Source of the DNA: Sorangium cellulosum So0157-2
Lineage (GTDB): Bacteria; Myxococcota_A; Polyangia; Polyangiales; Polyangiaceae
NCBI RefSeq assembly: GCF_000418325.1
Contig: NC_021658.1
Span: 2,728,001 to 2,792,000 of the forward strand
Direction of reading: 5' to 3'
DNA: 64,000 nt
In this document: positions 53,707-62,353 of the stretch, piece after piece
Numbering within the stretch: the first letter of the stretch is position 1
Layout of the letters: each line of letters begins with the position of its first letter
Made by a program: the position numbers and the translations under genes
Notes under the pieces: generated by a model
The model's input: only the letters and a program-made list of their open reading frames with translations
What the model was told of the DNA's origin: nothing
The model's database searches: none

Positions 53707-54042
53707 TCAGCGCCTCCCGTTCGAGCGTGACGGTTCCCCCTGCGATCCTGCGTCCGTCCCCGAGCCCTCGGCGCTCACGGCGAGCCGGCCGCGGATCTCC
53801 TCGGCGACGGTCGCGAAGTCCTCGGCCGCCTCGGCCTTGCGGCCCGCGAGGTAGGCGCGGAGCGCGTCGGCGGCGAGCAGCGCGAGGCTCGCGTTGATCC
53901 CGCGCGCGGTGAGCGCGGCGATCACGTCGCCGTTCTTGAGCAGCGTCTCGAGATCGTCGAAGACCGCGGCGACCTCGGGCCCGGGATCGATGCCGCCGCC
54001 GGCGCCGGGGCGCGTCTTCTCGTCGTCGTCGTCGCGGCTCAC
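53707..54042 (-). CDS. Small acidic hypothetical protein co-translated with mtnA
   Basis: 111 residues with charged, disordered ends and one predicted helical core (VAAVFDDLETLLKNGDVIAALTARGINASLALLAADALRAYL). I recognise no family. Its stop is fused to the mtnA start and its start is 10 bases after the SDR stop, so the three genes form a tight minus-strand unit (SDR, this gene, mtnA). Codon use is normal, so it is probably real. Confidence 0.7.
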   Translation of the reverse strand: MSRDDDDEKTRPGAGGGIDPGPEVAAVFDDLETLLKNGDVIAALTARGINASLALLAADALRAYLAGRKAEAAEDFATVAEEIRGRLAVSAEGSGTDAGSQGEPSRSNGRR

Positions 54043-54052
54043 GCGTCGCGCC

Positions 54053-54892
54053 TCATTTCTTGGTGGTGGTCGCCTTGGGGATCGCGCTGAAGGGGAAGTG
54101 CGGCGGCTCCACGCCGGGCACGCACTGGTACTTCGAGAAGTCGGTGACGCCCTCCTCGCGGAGCAGGGCCTCGTCGATCCACGCCTTGCCGGGGCGGGCC
54201 GACGGCTCGCGCGCGAGCAGCGCCACGGTCGCGTCGGCGATGATGTCCGCCTTGCGCCAGAGCTCCGGGCCGCCGAGGCCGAAGTTCATGGTCGCGTAGC
54301 TCTCGATCGCGGTCGCGGGCCAGAGGGCGTGGGCGGTGACGTTGTGCTCGGCGTACTCCCCGGCGATCGCGTTGGCGATCATCGTCATGCCGAACTTCGA
54401 GACCGCATAGGCGCCGTGGTGGGCGCAGGCCTCGGGCTCGACGGGGGGCGACATCATGATGATGTGGCCGTATTTCTGCGCGATCATGTGGGGGAGGACG
54501 GCCTGCGAGAGGGCGAACGACGCGCGCACGTTGATGCCCATGATGAGGTCGAACTTCTTCATGGGCGTGTCCGCGACGTCGGCCCACCAGAGCGCGCCCG
54601 CGTTGTTGACGAGCGCGTCGACGCGCCCGAAGCGCTCGACGGCCGCGGCGACGGCGGCCTTGCAGGCCTCGTCGTCGCGCACGTCGAGCTTGACGGGCAG
54701 CGCGCGGCGGCCGAGCTGCTCGACCTCGCGGGCGACGTCGAGGATCGTGCCCGGCAGGCGCGGGTTCTCGGCGACCTCCGTCTTCGCGGCGACGACGATG
54801 TCCGCGCCCTCCCGCGCGCAGGCGAGGGCGACGGCCCGACCGATCCCGCGGGAAGCTCCGGTGATGAAGACAACGCGGTCCTTGAGGCGCAT
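54053..54892 (-). CDS. SDR-family NAD(P)-dependent oxidoreductase (HSDL2-like)
   Basis: A 279-residue short-chain dehydrogenase. Cofactor motif VFITGASRGIGRAVA, LDVRDD, VNNAGALWWAD, and the catalytic YAVSK preceded by the Ser in IIMMSPP. The region KYGHIIMMSPPVEP and LWPATAIESYA match the hydroxysteroid-dehydrogenase-like-2 group, often linked to fatty-acid metabolism. The enzyme probably acts on a lipid or hydroxyacyl substrate. The C-terminal KATTTKK is basic. Start ATG 54892. First gene of the SDR-small gene-mtnA unit. Confidence 0.88.
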   Translation of the reverse strand: MRLKDRVVFITGASRGIGRAVALACAREGADIVVAAKTEVAENPRLPGTILDVAREVEQLGRRALPVKLDVRDDEACKAAVAAAVERFGRVDALVNNAGALWWADVADTPMKKFDLIMGINVRASFALSQAVLPHMIAQKYGHIIMMSPPVEPEACAHHGAYAVSKFGMTMIANAIAGEYAEHNVTAHALWPATAIESYATMNFGLGGPELWRKADIIADATVALLAREPSARPGKAWIDEALLREEGVTDFSKYQCVPGVEPPHFPFSAIPKATTTKK

Positions 54893-54937
54893 GGAGGGCG
54901 GTCATAGCACAGGACCCGGCGAGGGTGCGGGCCCGCG

Positions 54938-54965
54938 GCGCGATCTCGTGATCGCGTGATCGCGC
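54938..54965. promoter_or_regulatory. Inverted repeat upstream of the SDR unit
   Basis: GCGCGATC at 54938-54945 and GATCGCGC at 54958-54965 are exact inverted copies, with a tandem GTGATCGC in the spacer. It is placed about 45 bases before the SDR start, where an operator is expected. Chance is possible in GC-rich DNA. Confidence 0.35.
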
Positions 54966-55806
54966 GCGGCCGTCCGCTACGCCGCGCGACGCCAGGCGGC
55001 GCCACGCCGCGCGGCCACGCCGCGCGACCTCGCGAGCGGCACGAGGCGCAAGGACAGGCTCTGCCGTGGACGGGAGCGGGCGAGGGCTCCGAGGGGCGCG
55101 GGGCGACGCGGCGATGATCCGCCGGGAGCCCCGGATGTCAGGGGGCTTTCAACGCATGGCGCGCAGCTCGCCCCGGACGAGCGCGCCGGGCGGTCGAGGC
55201 GGGCCGCGCGATGAGGGCTGTGGCGGTCGAGCGACGCTGCGGCGCCCGGCTCGGTGCAGCGCGCGGACGGGCGATGGGGCCGGGCGCGGGCCGGGAAAGG
55301 CCGCTCCCGTCGAGCGTCGGCCGCTGGAGGGGCCCTGTCCAGCAGGTCAGTCGTGGTCTCGCTGACACGGTGTTGCCGGCATCGACGGATCGCTGGGCTC
55401 GGTCTCCTCTCGGAGCACGAACACCTACCCTTCGGCTCAAGGGAGATGGGGTGTCCTGCCGGCGCCCTGTCGCGTACCGGTCTCGAGTGAAGAAATCCTG
55501 TCTCATGGAGCCTTGTGAAGGTCGGTTTCACGCGTCGTGGAAAGGTTCAGTGATTCGGGGGTAAATCATGCGGTTGGGCGTGTTTCGTATCTGGACATGC
55601 CAGCGGTCAGGTGACACCGTGTTGTCAGCGAACTGAAGGGAGGCGCTGCGCTGCGCGGGATCGCGCTGGGCGCTACTCCGCCCCCTGAACAACGCTGTAC
55701 TGGGGTGGCCCGCCATGGCGCCGTGTGCCCCGGCGTACCTGCCGGCGCGAGCCGCGGGGCCGGGGCGGGCCGAGCTCAGACAGGCTTAATCACAAGGAGC
55801 ATGCAT
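54966..55806. other. 0.84-kb stretch without a convincing gene
   Basis: No frame here has both a start signal and a recognisable product. It contains two copies of TGACAC(G/C)GTGTTG(C/T)C, at 55363-55377 and 55612-55627, the second being part of the inverted repeat TGACA-N6-TGTCA. The 55,490-55,620 part is less GC-rich than the rest. The stretch may carry a relic of a mobile element; its right part must hold the promoter of the SUEL gene. Confidence 0.4.
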
Positions 55807-56340
55807 ATGAGCGCTTTGCACCGGACGCTGGTCCTCGCCTTCATCGCTGGCTGTTCTGCCGTCGGTTGTCTCGCATCGACCGAGGTCGACCACGAGCCGT
55901 CCGGCGAGGCGTCCGAGCCGGTCGAGGGGGCGGTCTGCGATACGGCTCCGGAGGGCTCGGACATCTCGCTCTCCTGCCCGGCCGGCGAGGTCATCACGGC
56001 GGTCGAGTTCGCGAGCTACGGCACGCCGCGGGGGGTCTGCGGCAGCTACCGCGCGACCTCGTGCAACGCGCCGACGTCGAAGGCGGTGGTGGAGCGCGCG
56101 TGCCTCGGGCAGTCGAGCTGCACCGTGCGGGCGAACAACGCGACCTTCGGCGATCCGTGCAGGAGGAGCACGAAGCGGATGTACGTTCAGGTCGCGTGCG
56201 CCCCCGCGGCGCCGGACGGCGGCTCGACGGGCACGGGCACGGGCGGCTCGACGGGGGAGGGCGGCTCGACGGGTACCGGAGGGCGGCTCGAGCTCGACGG
56301 GTACCGGTGGCTCGACGGGCGTTGGGGGCTCGACGGGTGA
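55807..56340 (+). CDS. SUEL-type lectin lipoprotein, N-terminal part of a frameshifted gene
   Basis: 177 codons. Signal peptide with lipobox (SAVGC), acidic linker (SGEASEPVEGAV), then a rhamnose/galactose-binding SUEL lectin domain (about residues 40-135): AVCDTAPEGSDISLSCPAGE, VEFASYGTPRGVCGSY and CLGQSSCTVRANNATFGDPC with eight or so Cys. A Gly/Ser/Thr repeat linker follows. At 56279-56283 a run GGAGGGCGGC holds one G too many; the frame then reads Arg/Leu/Asp-rich nonsense to a stop at 56340, while the linker and CAP domain continue in the next frame. The ATG at 55807 has AAGGAG 7 bases before it. Confidence 0.8.
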   Translation: MSALHRTLVLAFIAGCSAVGCLASTEVDHEPSGEASEPVEGAVCDTAPEGSDISLSCPAGEVITAVEFASYGTPRGVCGSYRATSCNAPTSKAVVERACLGQSSCTVRANNATFGDPCRRSTKRMYVQVACAPAAPDGGSTGTGTGGSTGEGGSTGTGGRLELDGYRWLDGRWGLDG

Positions 56341-56812
56341 AGGCGGCTCGACGGGCGGCGAGACGTGCGGCGGCGCCGGGGCCAGCACCACGACGCTCGA
56401 TGCCGAGGAGCAGGCGTTCCTGTCCATCATCAACCAGTACCGCGCGCAGAACGGCCTCGGGGCGCTCTCGGCGTGCACCGCGCTGAGCCGCGCCGCCCAG
56501 GGGCACAGCGAGGACATGCGCGATCACAACTACTTCGATCACGCGAGCCAGGATGGCCGGACGCCGTGGGATCGCGCGGCCAACGCCTGTTATGCGTCCG
56601 CCGGCAGGACCGCCATGGCCGAGAACATCGCCGCCGGCAACTCGGCGGCGCAGGCGACGTTCACCCAGTGGAAGAACTCGGACGGCCACAACAAGAACAT
56701 GCTCGGGTCGTCCTACAAGGTCATCGGCATCGGGCGGGCGACCGGGGGCGGGACCTACGGGTCCTACTGGACCACGATGTTCGGCGGCGCGTCCGACGCG
56801 AGCTGCAACTAG
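56284..56812 (+). pseudogene. CAP/SCP-domain C-terminal part of the SUEL lectin gene, other frame
   Basis: This frame begins with the rest of the GGSTG linker (GGSSSTGTGGSTGVGGSTGE), then a CAP (SCP/PR1) domain: LDAEEQAFLSIINQYRAQNG, LSRAAQGHSEDMRDHNYFDH, AENIAAGNSAAQATFTQWKNS and YGSYWTTMFGG, with the His and Glu residues of the CAP cavity. No own start with a ribosome site. With one base removed the two parts give one lectin-CAP protein of about 334 residues. CAP proteins are secreted and bind lipids or act on surfaces. Confidence 0.7.
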
Positions 56813-57140
56813 CGCCGAGCAGCCGTGAAGCCGCGCACGTGCGCGGCCTCTGACGGCCGCTGAGGCGCGGAGCAGCCTGTCACGCATGAGGCGATCTGCC
56901 ACGGCGGCGCGGCGCGATCTGGGCTGAAGAGGGCCTGGGCCGCGCCGCGCGCCGCGGCCGGTGCGCCGCGAACGCGGGGCGGCCTGGCGATTGCTTCGTT
57001 CTGGGTCCGGCGGAACGGCAGACCTCCGTGCAGGCGAAGAATCGCGAAGTCGGGAGCAGATCCAGGACTTCCCGTCTTCCTGGGGACGGATCGTGTCCTC
57101 GGGCGATCGGGCTGCGCGGGTCCTCCGTCTGGAAGAGCCC
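56813..57140. other. Intergenic stretch, no gene seen
   Basis: 328 bases between the CAP part and the esterase gene. An in-frame extension of the esterase upstream exists but has the look of non-coding DNA (many Arg/Ser codons). No repeat or hairpin stands out. Confidence 0.45.
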
Positions 57141-57950
57141 ATGGCGGAACACATCATCTATCTCCTCGGTCCGTATCGCATTCCCGGCTTTCGGGGCGAG
57201 CGCAACGTCCGCGTCTATCTGCCCAGCGAGGGGGCGCACGCCGCGCCGTCGCCGGTGCTCTTTCTGTTCGATGGGCAGAACGTCTTTCACGACGATCCCT
57301 CCTACAGCGGCGGCTGGCACCTGCACGAGGCGGTGCGCGATCTCTCGGATCGAGGCCAGGTGGCGCCGGTCCTCGTGGGGATCGATCACGGCGGGAGCGA
57401 GCGGCTGACCGAGCTGTCGCCGTTCCCGGGCGACGGCGGCGAGGGGAGGCTCGACGACTTCCTCGGCTGGCTCGCGTCCGAGATCGTGCCGGCCGTTCGG
57501 GAGCGCTTCCCGGTGCGGCGCGACGCGGCCGGCACGGCGATCGGCGGCTCGTCGATGGGGGGCCTCGCGGCGCTCTACGCGCATTTCCGCCGCCCCGACG
57601 TGCTCGGGGCCGCGCTCTGCATGTCGCCGTCGCTCTGGTTCGCGGAGCGGAAGATCTTCGACGTCATCGCGTCGCAGCCCGTCCCTCCGGGCTCGCGGCT
57701 GTACGTCGACGCCGGCGCGCAGGAGGACGGCGGCTCGGTGCTGCGCGACGCCGCGCGGCTCGTGGAGCACCTGCGCGAGCGGGGCTACGGCGAGTCGAAC
57801 CTGCGCTTCTGCCCGGACGAGGACGGGACGCACTCCGAGGACGCGTGGCGCCGGCGCGCGCCGGGGGCGCTGCAGTTCCTGTTCGCCGAGGCCGCCGGGG
57901 AGCGGCAGGGGGGCGCCGGGGAGGCGGAGGGGTCGCAGCAGGCCGCCTGA
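57141..57950 (+). CDS. Enterochelin-esterase-like alpha/beta hydrolase
   Basis: A 269-residue cytoplasmic serine hydrolase of the esterase D/IroE-like group. It reads VRVYLPSEG near the start, PVLFLFDGQNVFHDDPSY, the nucleophile elbow TAIGGSSMGGLAALY (GxSxGG), and the catalytic Asp and His in DEDGTHSEDAWRRR. The family includes siderophore esterases and S-formylglutathione hydrolase-like enzymes; no siderophore genes are nearby, so the substrate is open. ATG 57141 follows GGAAGAGCCC. The last about 15 residues are Gly/Glu/Gln-rich. It precedes the nucleosidase-ATPase gene by 39 bases, but the latter has a very different base composition. Confidence 0.88.
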   Translation: MAEHIIYLLGPYRIPGFRGERNVRVYLPSEGAHAAPSPVLFLFDGQNVFHDDPSYSGGWHLHEAVRDLSDRGQVAPVLVGIDHGGSERLTELSPFPGDGGEGRLDDFLGWLASEIVPAVRERFPVRRDAAGTAIGGSSMGGLAALYAHFRRPDVLGAALCMSPSLWFAERKIFDVIASQPVPPGSRLYVDAGAQEDGGSVLRDAARLVEHLRERGYGESNLRFCPDEDGTHSEDAWRRRAPGALQFLFAEAAGERQGGAGEAEGSQQAA

Positions 57951-57989
57951 GCCAGGGCAAGCGCAGGCGCCGCGCGTGGCGCCCGCGGC

Positions 57990-60368
57990 GTGTCGGCCCG
58001 TGAGGAGAGGGGCGCGGTACGCCCTCGGACGTGGTATGACGTGAACCTGAGCATGCGGGAAGCGTTGCCGAGGGCCGATGTCGGGATTTTGACCTTCCGG
58101 GAGGACGAGCTCGAGGCCGTGCTAGAGCGGTTTCCCGGGGAGAAGTACGTCTCCACCCAGCGGGTGTACAACATCAGCCGGCTGCCGCTTGACGGAGGTG
58201 AGAGGTACACGATCGCGGTAACCCGCTGCGTTGCAGATTTCGCTAGCGGCGATGCCGTGCTGGCCTTCAACGAAATCGTCCAAGATCTGGCGCCGAACCT
58301 TCTTCTGATCGTGGGGATCGCGGTAGGGACGCCATCGGAGGATTACACACTTGGAGATGTGGTCGTCGCGACCGGTATAATCGACGCGAGCAAGAACGAA
58401 ATCCGTGGTTCCGGGGCCCTCACGCCGGAGCCTATGCACAAAGACGTTGTTAAGTGGGCATCCAACCTCCCAGCGCTGGTTGCGCCCGGGTGGAACGATG
58501 AGAAGCTTACAGGGCCAGCCCCCAGTATACCGCAACGATTCCAAGGGAACATATCATTAAAGAATGTCGTTCTTTCGTCGCTGAAGCACCAATTCGCTGG
58601 AGGGACAGCCTCCTATTACACTGTTCCGCGTCTGAAGCTTCGAGCCTCGCGCCTGGTGGCTGGTACAGTAGCAGCAAGTGACCATGCGCTGAGCGATTCT
58701 GATCTCGAATGCATTTATGAAAAGGCAGGGAGCGACCTCCGCGCAATTGAGTCTAAGTCCCTAGACGTCTACGGCGCAGCGCTGTTGTATGGCGTGCCCA
58801 CCATGTCGATCCGGGGCATCAATGAAATTGTCGGTATGGAGCGCGACCCGAAGTGGACTCGCTATGCATCCCGGGTGGCTGCGTCATTCGCATTGGCCTT
58901 CTTGAAGGCGCGTCCTATCGAGCCATACGAGCGCCCCGCACTTTTTACGGCAGCCACGGAAGCCTCCTCCGAGAGAGAGATCAGTCTTACAGCAGCATTC
59001 TCGGTGAAGCGCCTAACTCTTTCGTCCATTAGAGGGTTTCCTCTGCTCGATCTTCCTCTGAAGCTGCCGGAAAAACAGGAGCAGGGACAGTGGACCGTCA
59101 TCCTGGGTGACAACGGGATCGGCAAGACCACCATTTTACGTGCTCTCACGCTCGCACTTTCTCCGAGCGATGTAGTCCATGCCGTGCTGGGTAGGATGGG
59201 AGCCACTTCCCCGACGGTGCGAGCCGGCAGCGCGAAGGCCGTGATTCGCCTCCGAGCTCACGATGACGAAGATGACCTCACGACGCTCGCCCTGGAGCCG
59301 TCCCCAGGCGGCGAGGTCCTCCGGCGACGGACCTTCACCGAAGCGGCCATGCCCTTCATTGTGGCCTACGGCTCCCGCCGCGGCTCCGGCCTCCTCGACT
59401 CCGGACGCAGCGCCGAGCCCACGCCCCTGGCGGCCGTCGAAACCCTGTTCGACGAGGGCGCTAGCCTGATGCAGCCGGATTCATGGCTTATTCGGTGGCA
59501 GCTTGCTGCGCTGCAAGGCGGCAAGGGCTCGCGAGAGGCGCGCTTCTTCGATGCGATCCTCTCCACGCTGTGCGAGCTGCTTCCGGACGTGAAGGCGGTT
59601 CACGTGAGCGCCAAGGGGGTCGAGATTGAGGGCCCCACACTCGGCCGGGTGCCGCTCGGAGCGCTGAGCGACGGCTACCGGACGACCATGGGCTGGATCC
59701 TCGACATGGTGGCGCGCTGGGTCGAGGAGGCGCGGCGACGCAATCTCCAGGTCGATGGTGATTTTCACGAGAAGATGGCCGGCGTTGCCGTGATCGACGA
59801 GATCGATCTGCACCTTCATCCTCGGTGGCAGCGCGACGTGATCTCGATGGTACGCGGACACTTCCCGCGGATGAGCTTCGTGGTCACCACACACAACCCG
59901 CTGACGCTTCTCGGCGCGCGGCCGGGAGAGATCTACGTGCTGCGACGGGGTGCGCGAGGCGGCGTGGAGATCCTCCAGCGGGACCTCCCGCCCGGTGCGG
60001 GCGCCGAGCGGATCCTCACGGGCGAGTGGTTCGGCCTCCCGTCGACGCTGGACGACGAGACGCTGGACATGCTCGCCGAGCACCAGCGGCTCATCCGCGA
60101 CAGCGGCTTGGACGCACCCGAGGCGGTGAAGCTCGAAGAGGAGCTGCGGCGGCGGCTCGGGTCTTTCGCGGATACGCCGGTGGAGCGGCTGGCGCACGAA
60201 GCGATGGCGGAGCATGTCGAGAAGGATCTGCGCGAGCTGACGCCCGAGGAGCGGAAGCAGGCTCGGGCGAAGGTCGCGCAGATCCTTGATGAAAAGCCGG
60301 GTCCGGTGAAGCCGGCGCCGGTGAAGAGCAAGCCAAAGGCGAAACGACCCAAGCAATCTGCGGGTTGA
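57990..60368 (+). CDS. Nucleoside-phosphorylase-like domain fused to PtuA-like ABC-type ATPase
   Basis: A 792-residue fusion. Residues about 28-305 are a purine-nucleoside phosphorylase/MTA nucleosidase-like domain: LLLIVGIAVGTPSEDYTLGD, then AIESKSLDVYGAALL and SIRGINEIVG...KWTRYASRVAASFALAFL. Residues about 330-700 are an SMC/OLD-like ATPase: ILGDNGIGKTTILRAL (Walker A), PLGALSDGYRT (signature), VAVIDEIDLHLHPRWQ (Walker B), FVVTTHNPL (switch His). The tail is Lys/Pro-rich. The following gene is an HNH nuclease 8 bases on. This pair resembles Septu (PtuA/PtuB) but the N-terminal domain is additional. Starts GTG 57990 or ATG 58053 (before the domain) are both possible. The first about 1.2 kb is less GC-rich than the flanks, as in transferred DNA. 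Confidence 0.85.
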   Translation: MSAREERGAVRPRTWYDVNLSMREALPRADVGILTFREDELEAVLERFPGEKYVSTQRVYNISRLPLDGGERYTIAVTRCVADFASGDAVLAFNEIVQDLAPNLLLIVGIAVGTPSEDYTLGDVVVATGIIDASKNEIRGSGALTPEPMHKDVVKWASNLPALVAPGWNDEKLTGPAPSIPQRFQGNISLKNVVLSSLKHQFAGGTASYYTVPRLKLRASRLVAGTVAASDHALSDSDLECIYEKAGSDLRAIESKSLDVYGAALLYGVPTMSIRGINEIVGMERDPKWTRYASRVAASFALAFLKARPIEPYERPALFTAATEASSEREISLTAAFSVKRLTLSSIRGFPLLDLPLKLPEKQEQGQWTVILGDNGIGKTTILRALTLALSPSDVVHAVLGRMGATSPTVRAGSAKAVIRLRAHDDEDDLTTLALEPSPGGEVLRRRTFTEAAMPFIVAYGSRRGSGLLDSGRSAEPTPLAAVETLFDEGASLMQPDSWLIRWQLAALQGGKGSREARFFDAILSTLCELLPDVKAVHVSAKGVEIEGPTLGRVPLGALSDGYRTTMGWILDMVARWVEEARRRNLQVDGDFHEKMAGVAVIDEIDLHLHPRWQRDVISMVRGHFPRMSFVVTTHNPLTLLGARPGEIYVLRRGARGGVEILQRDLPPGAGAERILTGEWFGLPSTLDDETLDMLAEHQRLIRDSGLDAPEAVKLEEELRRRLGSFADTPVERLAHEAMAEHVEKDLRELTPEERKQARAKVAQILDEKPGPVKPAPVKSKPKAKRPKQSAG

Positions 60369-60376
60369 ACGGGAAC

Positions 60377-61273
60377 ATGCTCCGGTTCCGGCGTCCCAAG
60401 CCTCCCAGGAGGTTTGCGAAAGAGGTCGATGCGGCCCGACGCGCCGTGGCGCGCGCGATCGCCGCGGGGCAGGCGCCGGAATTCCCTCCGTTGTGGCGCA
60501 AGGAGGAGTACAAACGCGCGTTCGTCGCCGCGCAGCACGGCAAATGTGGCTACTGCGAGACGTACGCGCTGAACCACCCTCCCGCCATCGAACACTACGC
60601 GCCGAAAGGTGAGCTCGAGGACCTGGCCAACGATGGAATGGAAGCGGACGGGCTCTACGGCGTCCGGGAGCGTGACGCGCGACAGATCAGCGCGACCGGC
60701 TACCACTGGCTTGCCTATGAATGGAAAAACTGGTTGCTTGCGTGCGAGCGCTGCAACACGGGCTGGAAGCGGTCGCTCTTTCCGGTGCGAGAGCGTCCGC
60801 ACCCTTGCCCGCCGACGCCGGACCAGCCCTATACGCCGCTGCTACTGAGCCCGTTCGGCGTGGAAGATCCCGTCGAGCACCTGGAGTTCAGCGTGCTTGG
60901 CAATGTCATCGCCCGTCATGGGAGCGAGCATGGGGAGGCGACGATACGTACGCTCGGGTTTTCTCGCCGTGAATCGCTGCGCAAGATTCGGCATGGCTTC
61001 GCGGAGGACGCAACCCGGCACGCGAGAGGGCTCGAGCAGGCACTCGCCGACGACAAGCTCGATCGTGCACAGATTCACGCTGAAGCATTGATCTCGCTCG
61101 GTGGTGAGGAGCGCTTGCATGCAGGCATGGTGCGGAGCATCGTCCTGTCCAAGCTCGGCCTGCGCTGGTCCGAGATGGAGGAGCTGGCGGAGAAGATCGC
61201 CGCGAAGTCGCTTCCTCACGCCAAGGATCCGAGCCTCGGTACGGACAACAGGAAACGGGGGCGGAAGAGATAG
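60377..61273 (+). CDS. PtuB-like HNH endonuclease
   Basis: A 298-residue protein, second gene of the cassette, 8 bases after the ATPase stop. HNH motif: KCGYCETYALN...PAIEHYAPKGE (first Cys pair and the His), then WKNWLLACERCNTGWKRSLFP (second Cys pair and Asn), so four zinc Cys and the catalytic His-Asn are in place. The long insert between the halves and the helical C-terminus fit the Septu nuclease PtuB, which cuts nucleic acid when freed from the PtuA complex. The tail GTDNRKRGRKR is basic. ATG 60377 is preferred over the TTG at 60365, which overlaps the ATPase stop. Confidence 0.85.
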   Translation: MLRFRRPKPPRRFAKEVDAARRAVARAIAAGQAPEFPPLWRKEEYKRAFVAAQHGKCGYCETYALNHPPAIEHYAPKGELEDLANDGMEADGLYGVRERDARQISATGYHWLAYEWKNWLLACERCNTGWKRSLFPVRERPHPCPPTPDQPYTPLLLSPFGVEDPVEHLEFSVLGNVIARHGSEHGEATIRTLGFSRRESLRKIRHGFAEDATRHARGLEQALADDKLDRAQIHAEALISLGGEERLHAGMVRSIVLSKLGLRWSEMEELAEKIAAKSLPHAKDPSLGTDNRKRGRKR

Positions 61274-61369
61274 AGATCGTTCACAGTATCGGGATCGCTT
61301 CGTCGGCGCCTGCTCAGCGCCCCCGCGCTCGAAGCGTTCTGGCGGAACTTCCCCCCGAGCACCGCCCCT

Positions 61370-62353
61370 CTACCGCCGCCCCTTGCTCCGCTTGCGCGTC
61401 CCCTGGACGATGCGCGACGGGTCGCGCGGCGGCGGGGCGGTCGCCGAGAGCGCCGCGGCGAGCCGATCGGTCTCCGCGTCCGAGAACGACCCCTTCCGGA
61501 GCGCCGCGATCGCCTGCCCCACGACGTCGCGCGACTCGGGGCGCTCCGCCTGCGTCTTCTCCTCCAGCCAGCGCACCACCTCGGGGAAGCGCCCCGCGAG
61601 GGTCGCGATCTGCGCGGGCATCCCCTGCCGCAGGAGGCGCAGCCCCTGCAGCCGCTCGTCGGCCCGCGGCGAGCGGTCCGAGATCGCGAACGCCTCCTCG
61701 AGCCGCGCGACCACCTCCGCGCCCGCCGAGAGCCCCGCGAGCAGCGTGCGCTCCGCGAGCGCCTCGAGCGCCACGTACGCCTGCAAGTAGCCGTCGGTCC
61801 AGGACGAGAGCTCGCCGACCACCGCGTCGCCGCGCGCCGCGATGACGGCGCGGAGCGCCGCCACGACCCCGTCGCGCACGACGCGCCGCGGATCCTCGGC
61901 CAGCTGCCCGAGCTCGCCCAGCGGATCGAGCCCGCCCCGGCCGCCCCGCGCGCGCGGCGGCCGCCCCGACCTGGCCGCGCCCTCCGCCTGCGCGCCCTGC
62001 GCCGCGATCGCCGCGAGCGCCTGCGCCGCCACGATGAGCGCGTACTCCTCGGCGCTCGAGCAGAGCGCCCGCACGAGGCGCTCGGCCGGCGCGCCGCGGT
62101 CCGCGATCGCCGCGCCGACCGCGCGCGCGAGATCCAGGTTCACGCGCGGCAAGGGGGCGTTCGGGCCGAGGTCGGGCCCGGGCGCGCGCCCCCCGCCGCG
62201 CCGGGCAGGGAGCCCGGAGCTGCGATCGAGCAGCGCGAGCAGCTCGGCCGGGTCGCCGAGCTGGACGGCGCGCTCGATCGCAGCGTCGATCTTCGGGTTG
62301 CGCAGCGCGCCCGGGGGCGTCGCGCCCCGGCGCAGATCCGACGTATCGGCCAT
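61370..62353 (-). CDS. Hypothetical helical protein
   Basis: A 327-residue protein without signal peptide, rich in Ala/Arg/Leu helices (for example EEYALIVAAQALAAIAAQG and VVRDGVVAALRAVIAARG) spaced like HEAT or ARM-type repeats, with basic ends (GTRKRSKGRR). I recognise no defined family. The start abuts the stop of the upstream gene (TGA-ATG), so both are co-translated; the upstream product is exported, which gives no function. The stop lies 97 bases from the convergent HNH gene. Confidence 0.7.
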   Translation of the reverse strand: MADTSDLRRGATPPGALRNPKIDAAIERAVQLGDPAELLALLDRSSGLPARRGGGRAPGPDLGPNAPLPRVNLDLARAVGAAIADRGAPAERLVRALCSSAEEYALIVAAQALAAIAAQGAQAEGAARSGRPPRARGGRGGLDPLGELGQLAEDPRRVVRDGVVAALRAVIAARGDAVVGELSSWTDGYLQAYVALEALAERTLLAGLSAGAEVVARLEEAFAISDRSPRADERLQGLRLLRQGMPAQIATLAGRFPEVVRWLEEKTQAERPESRDVVGQAIAALRKGSFSDAETDRLAAALSATAPPPRDPSRIVQGTRKRSKGRR

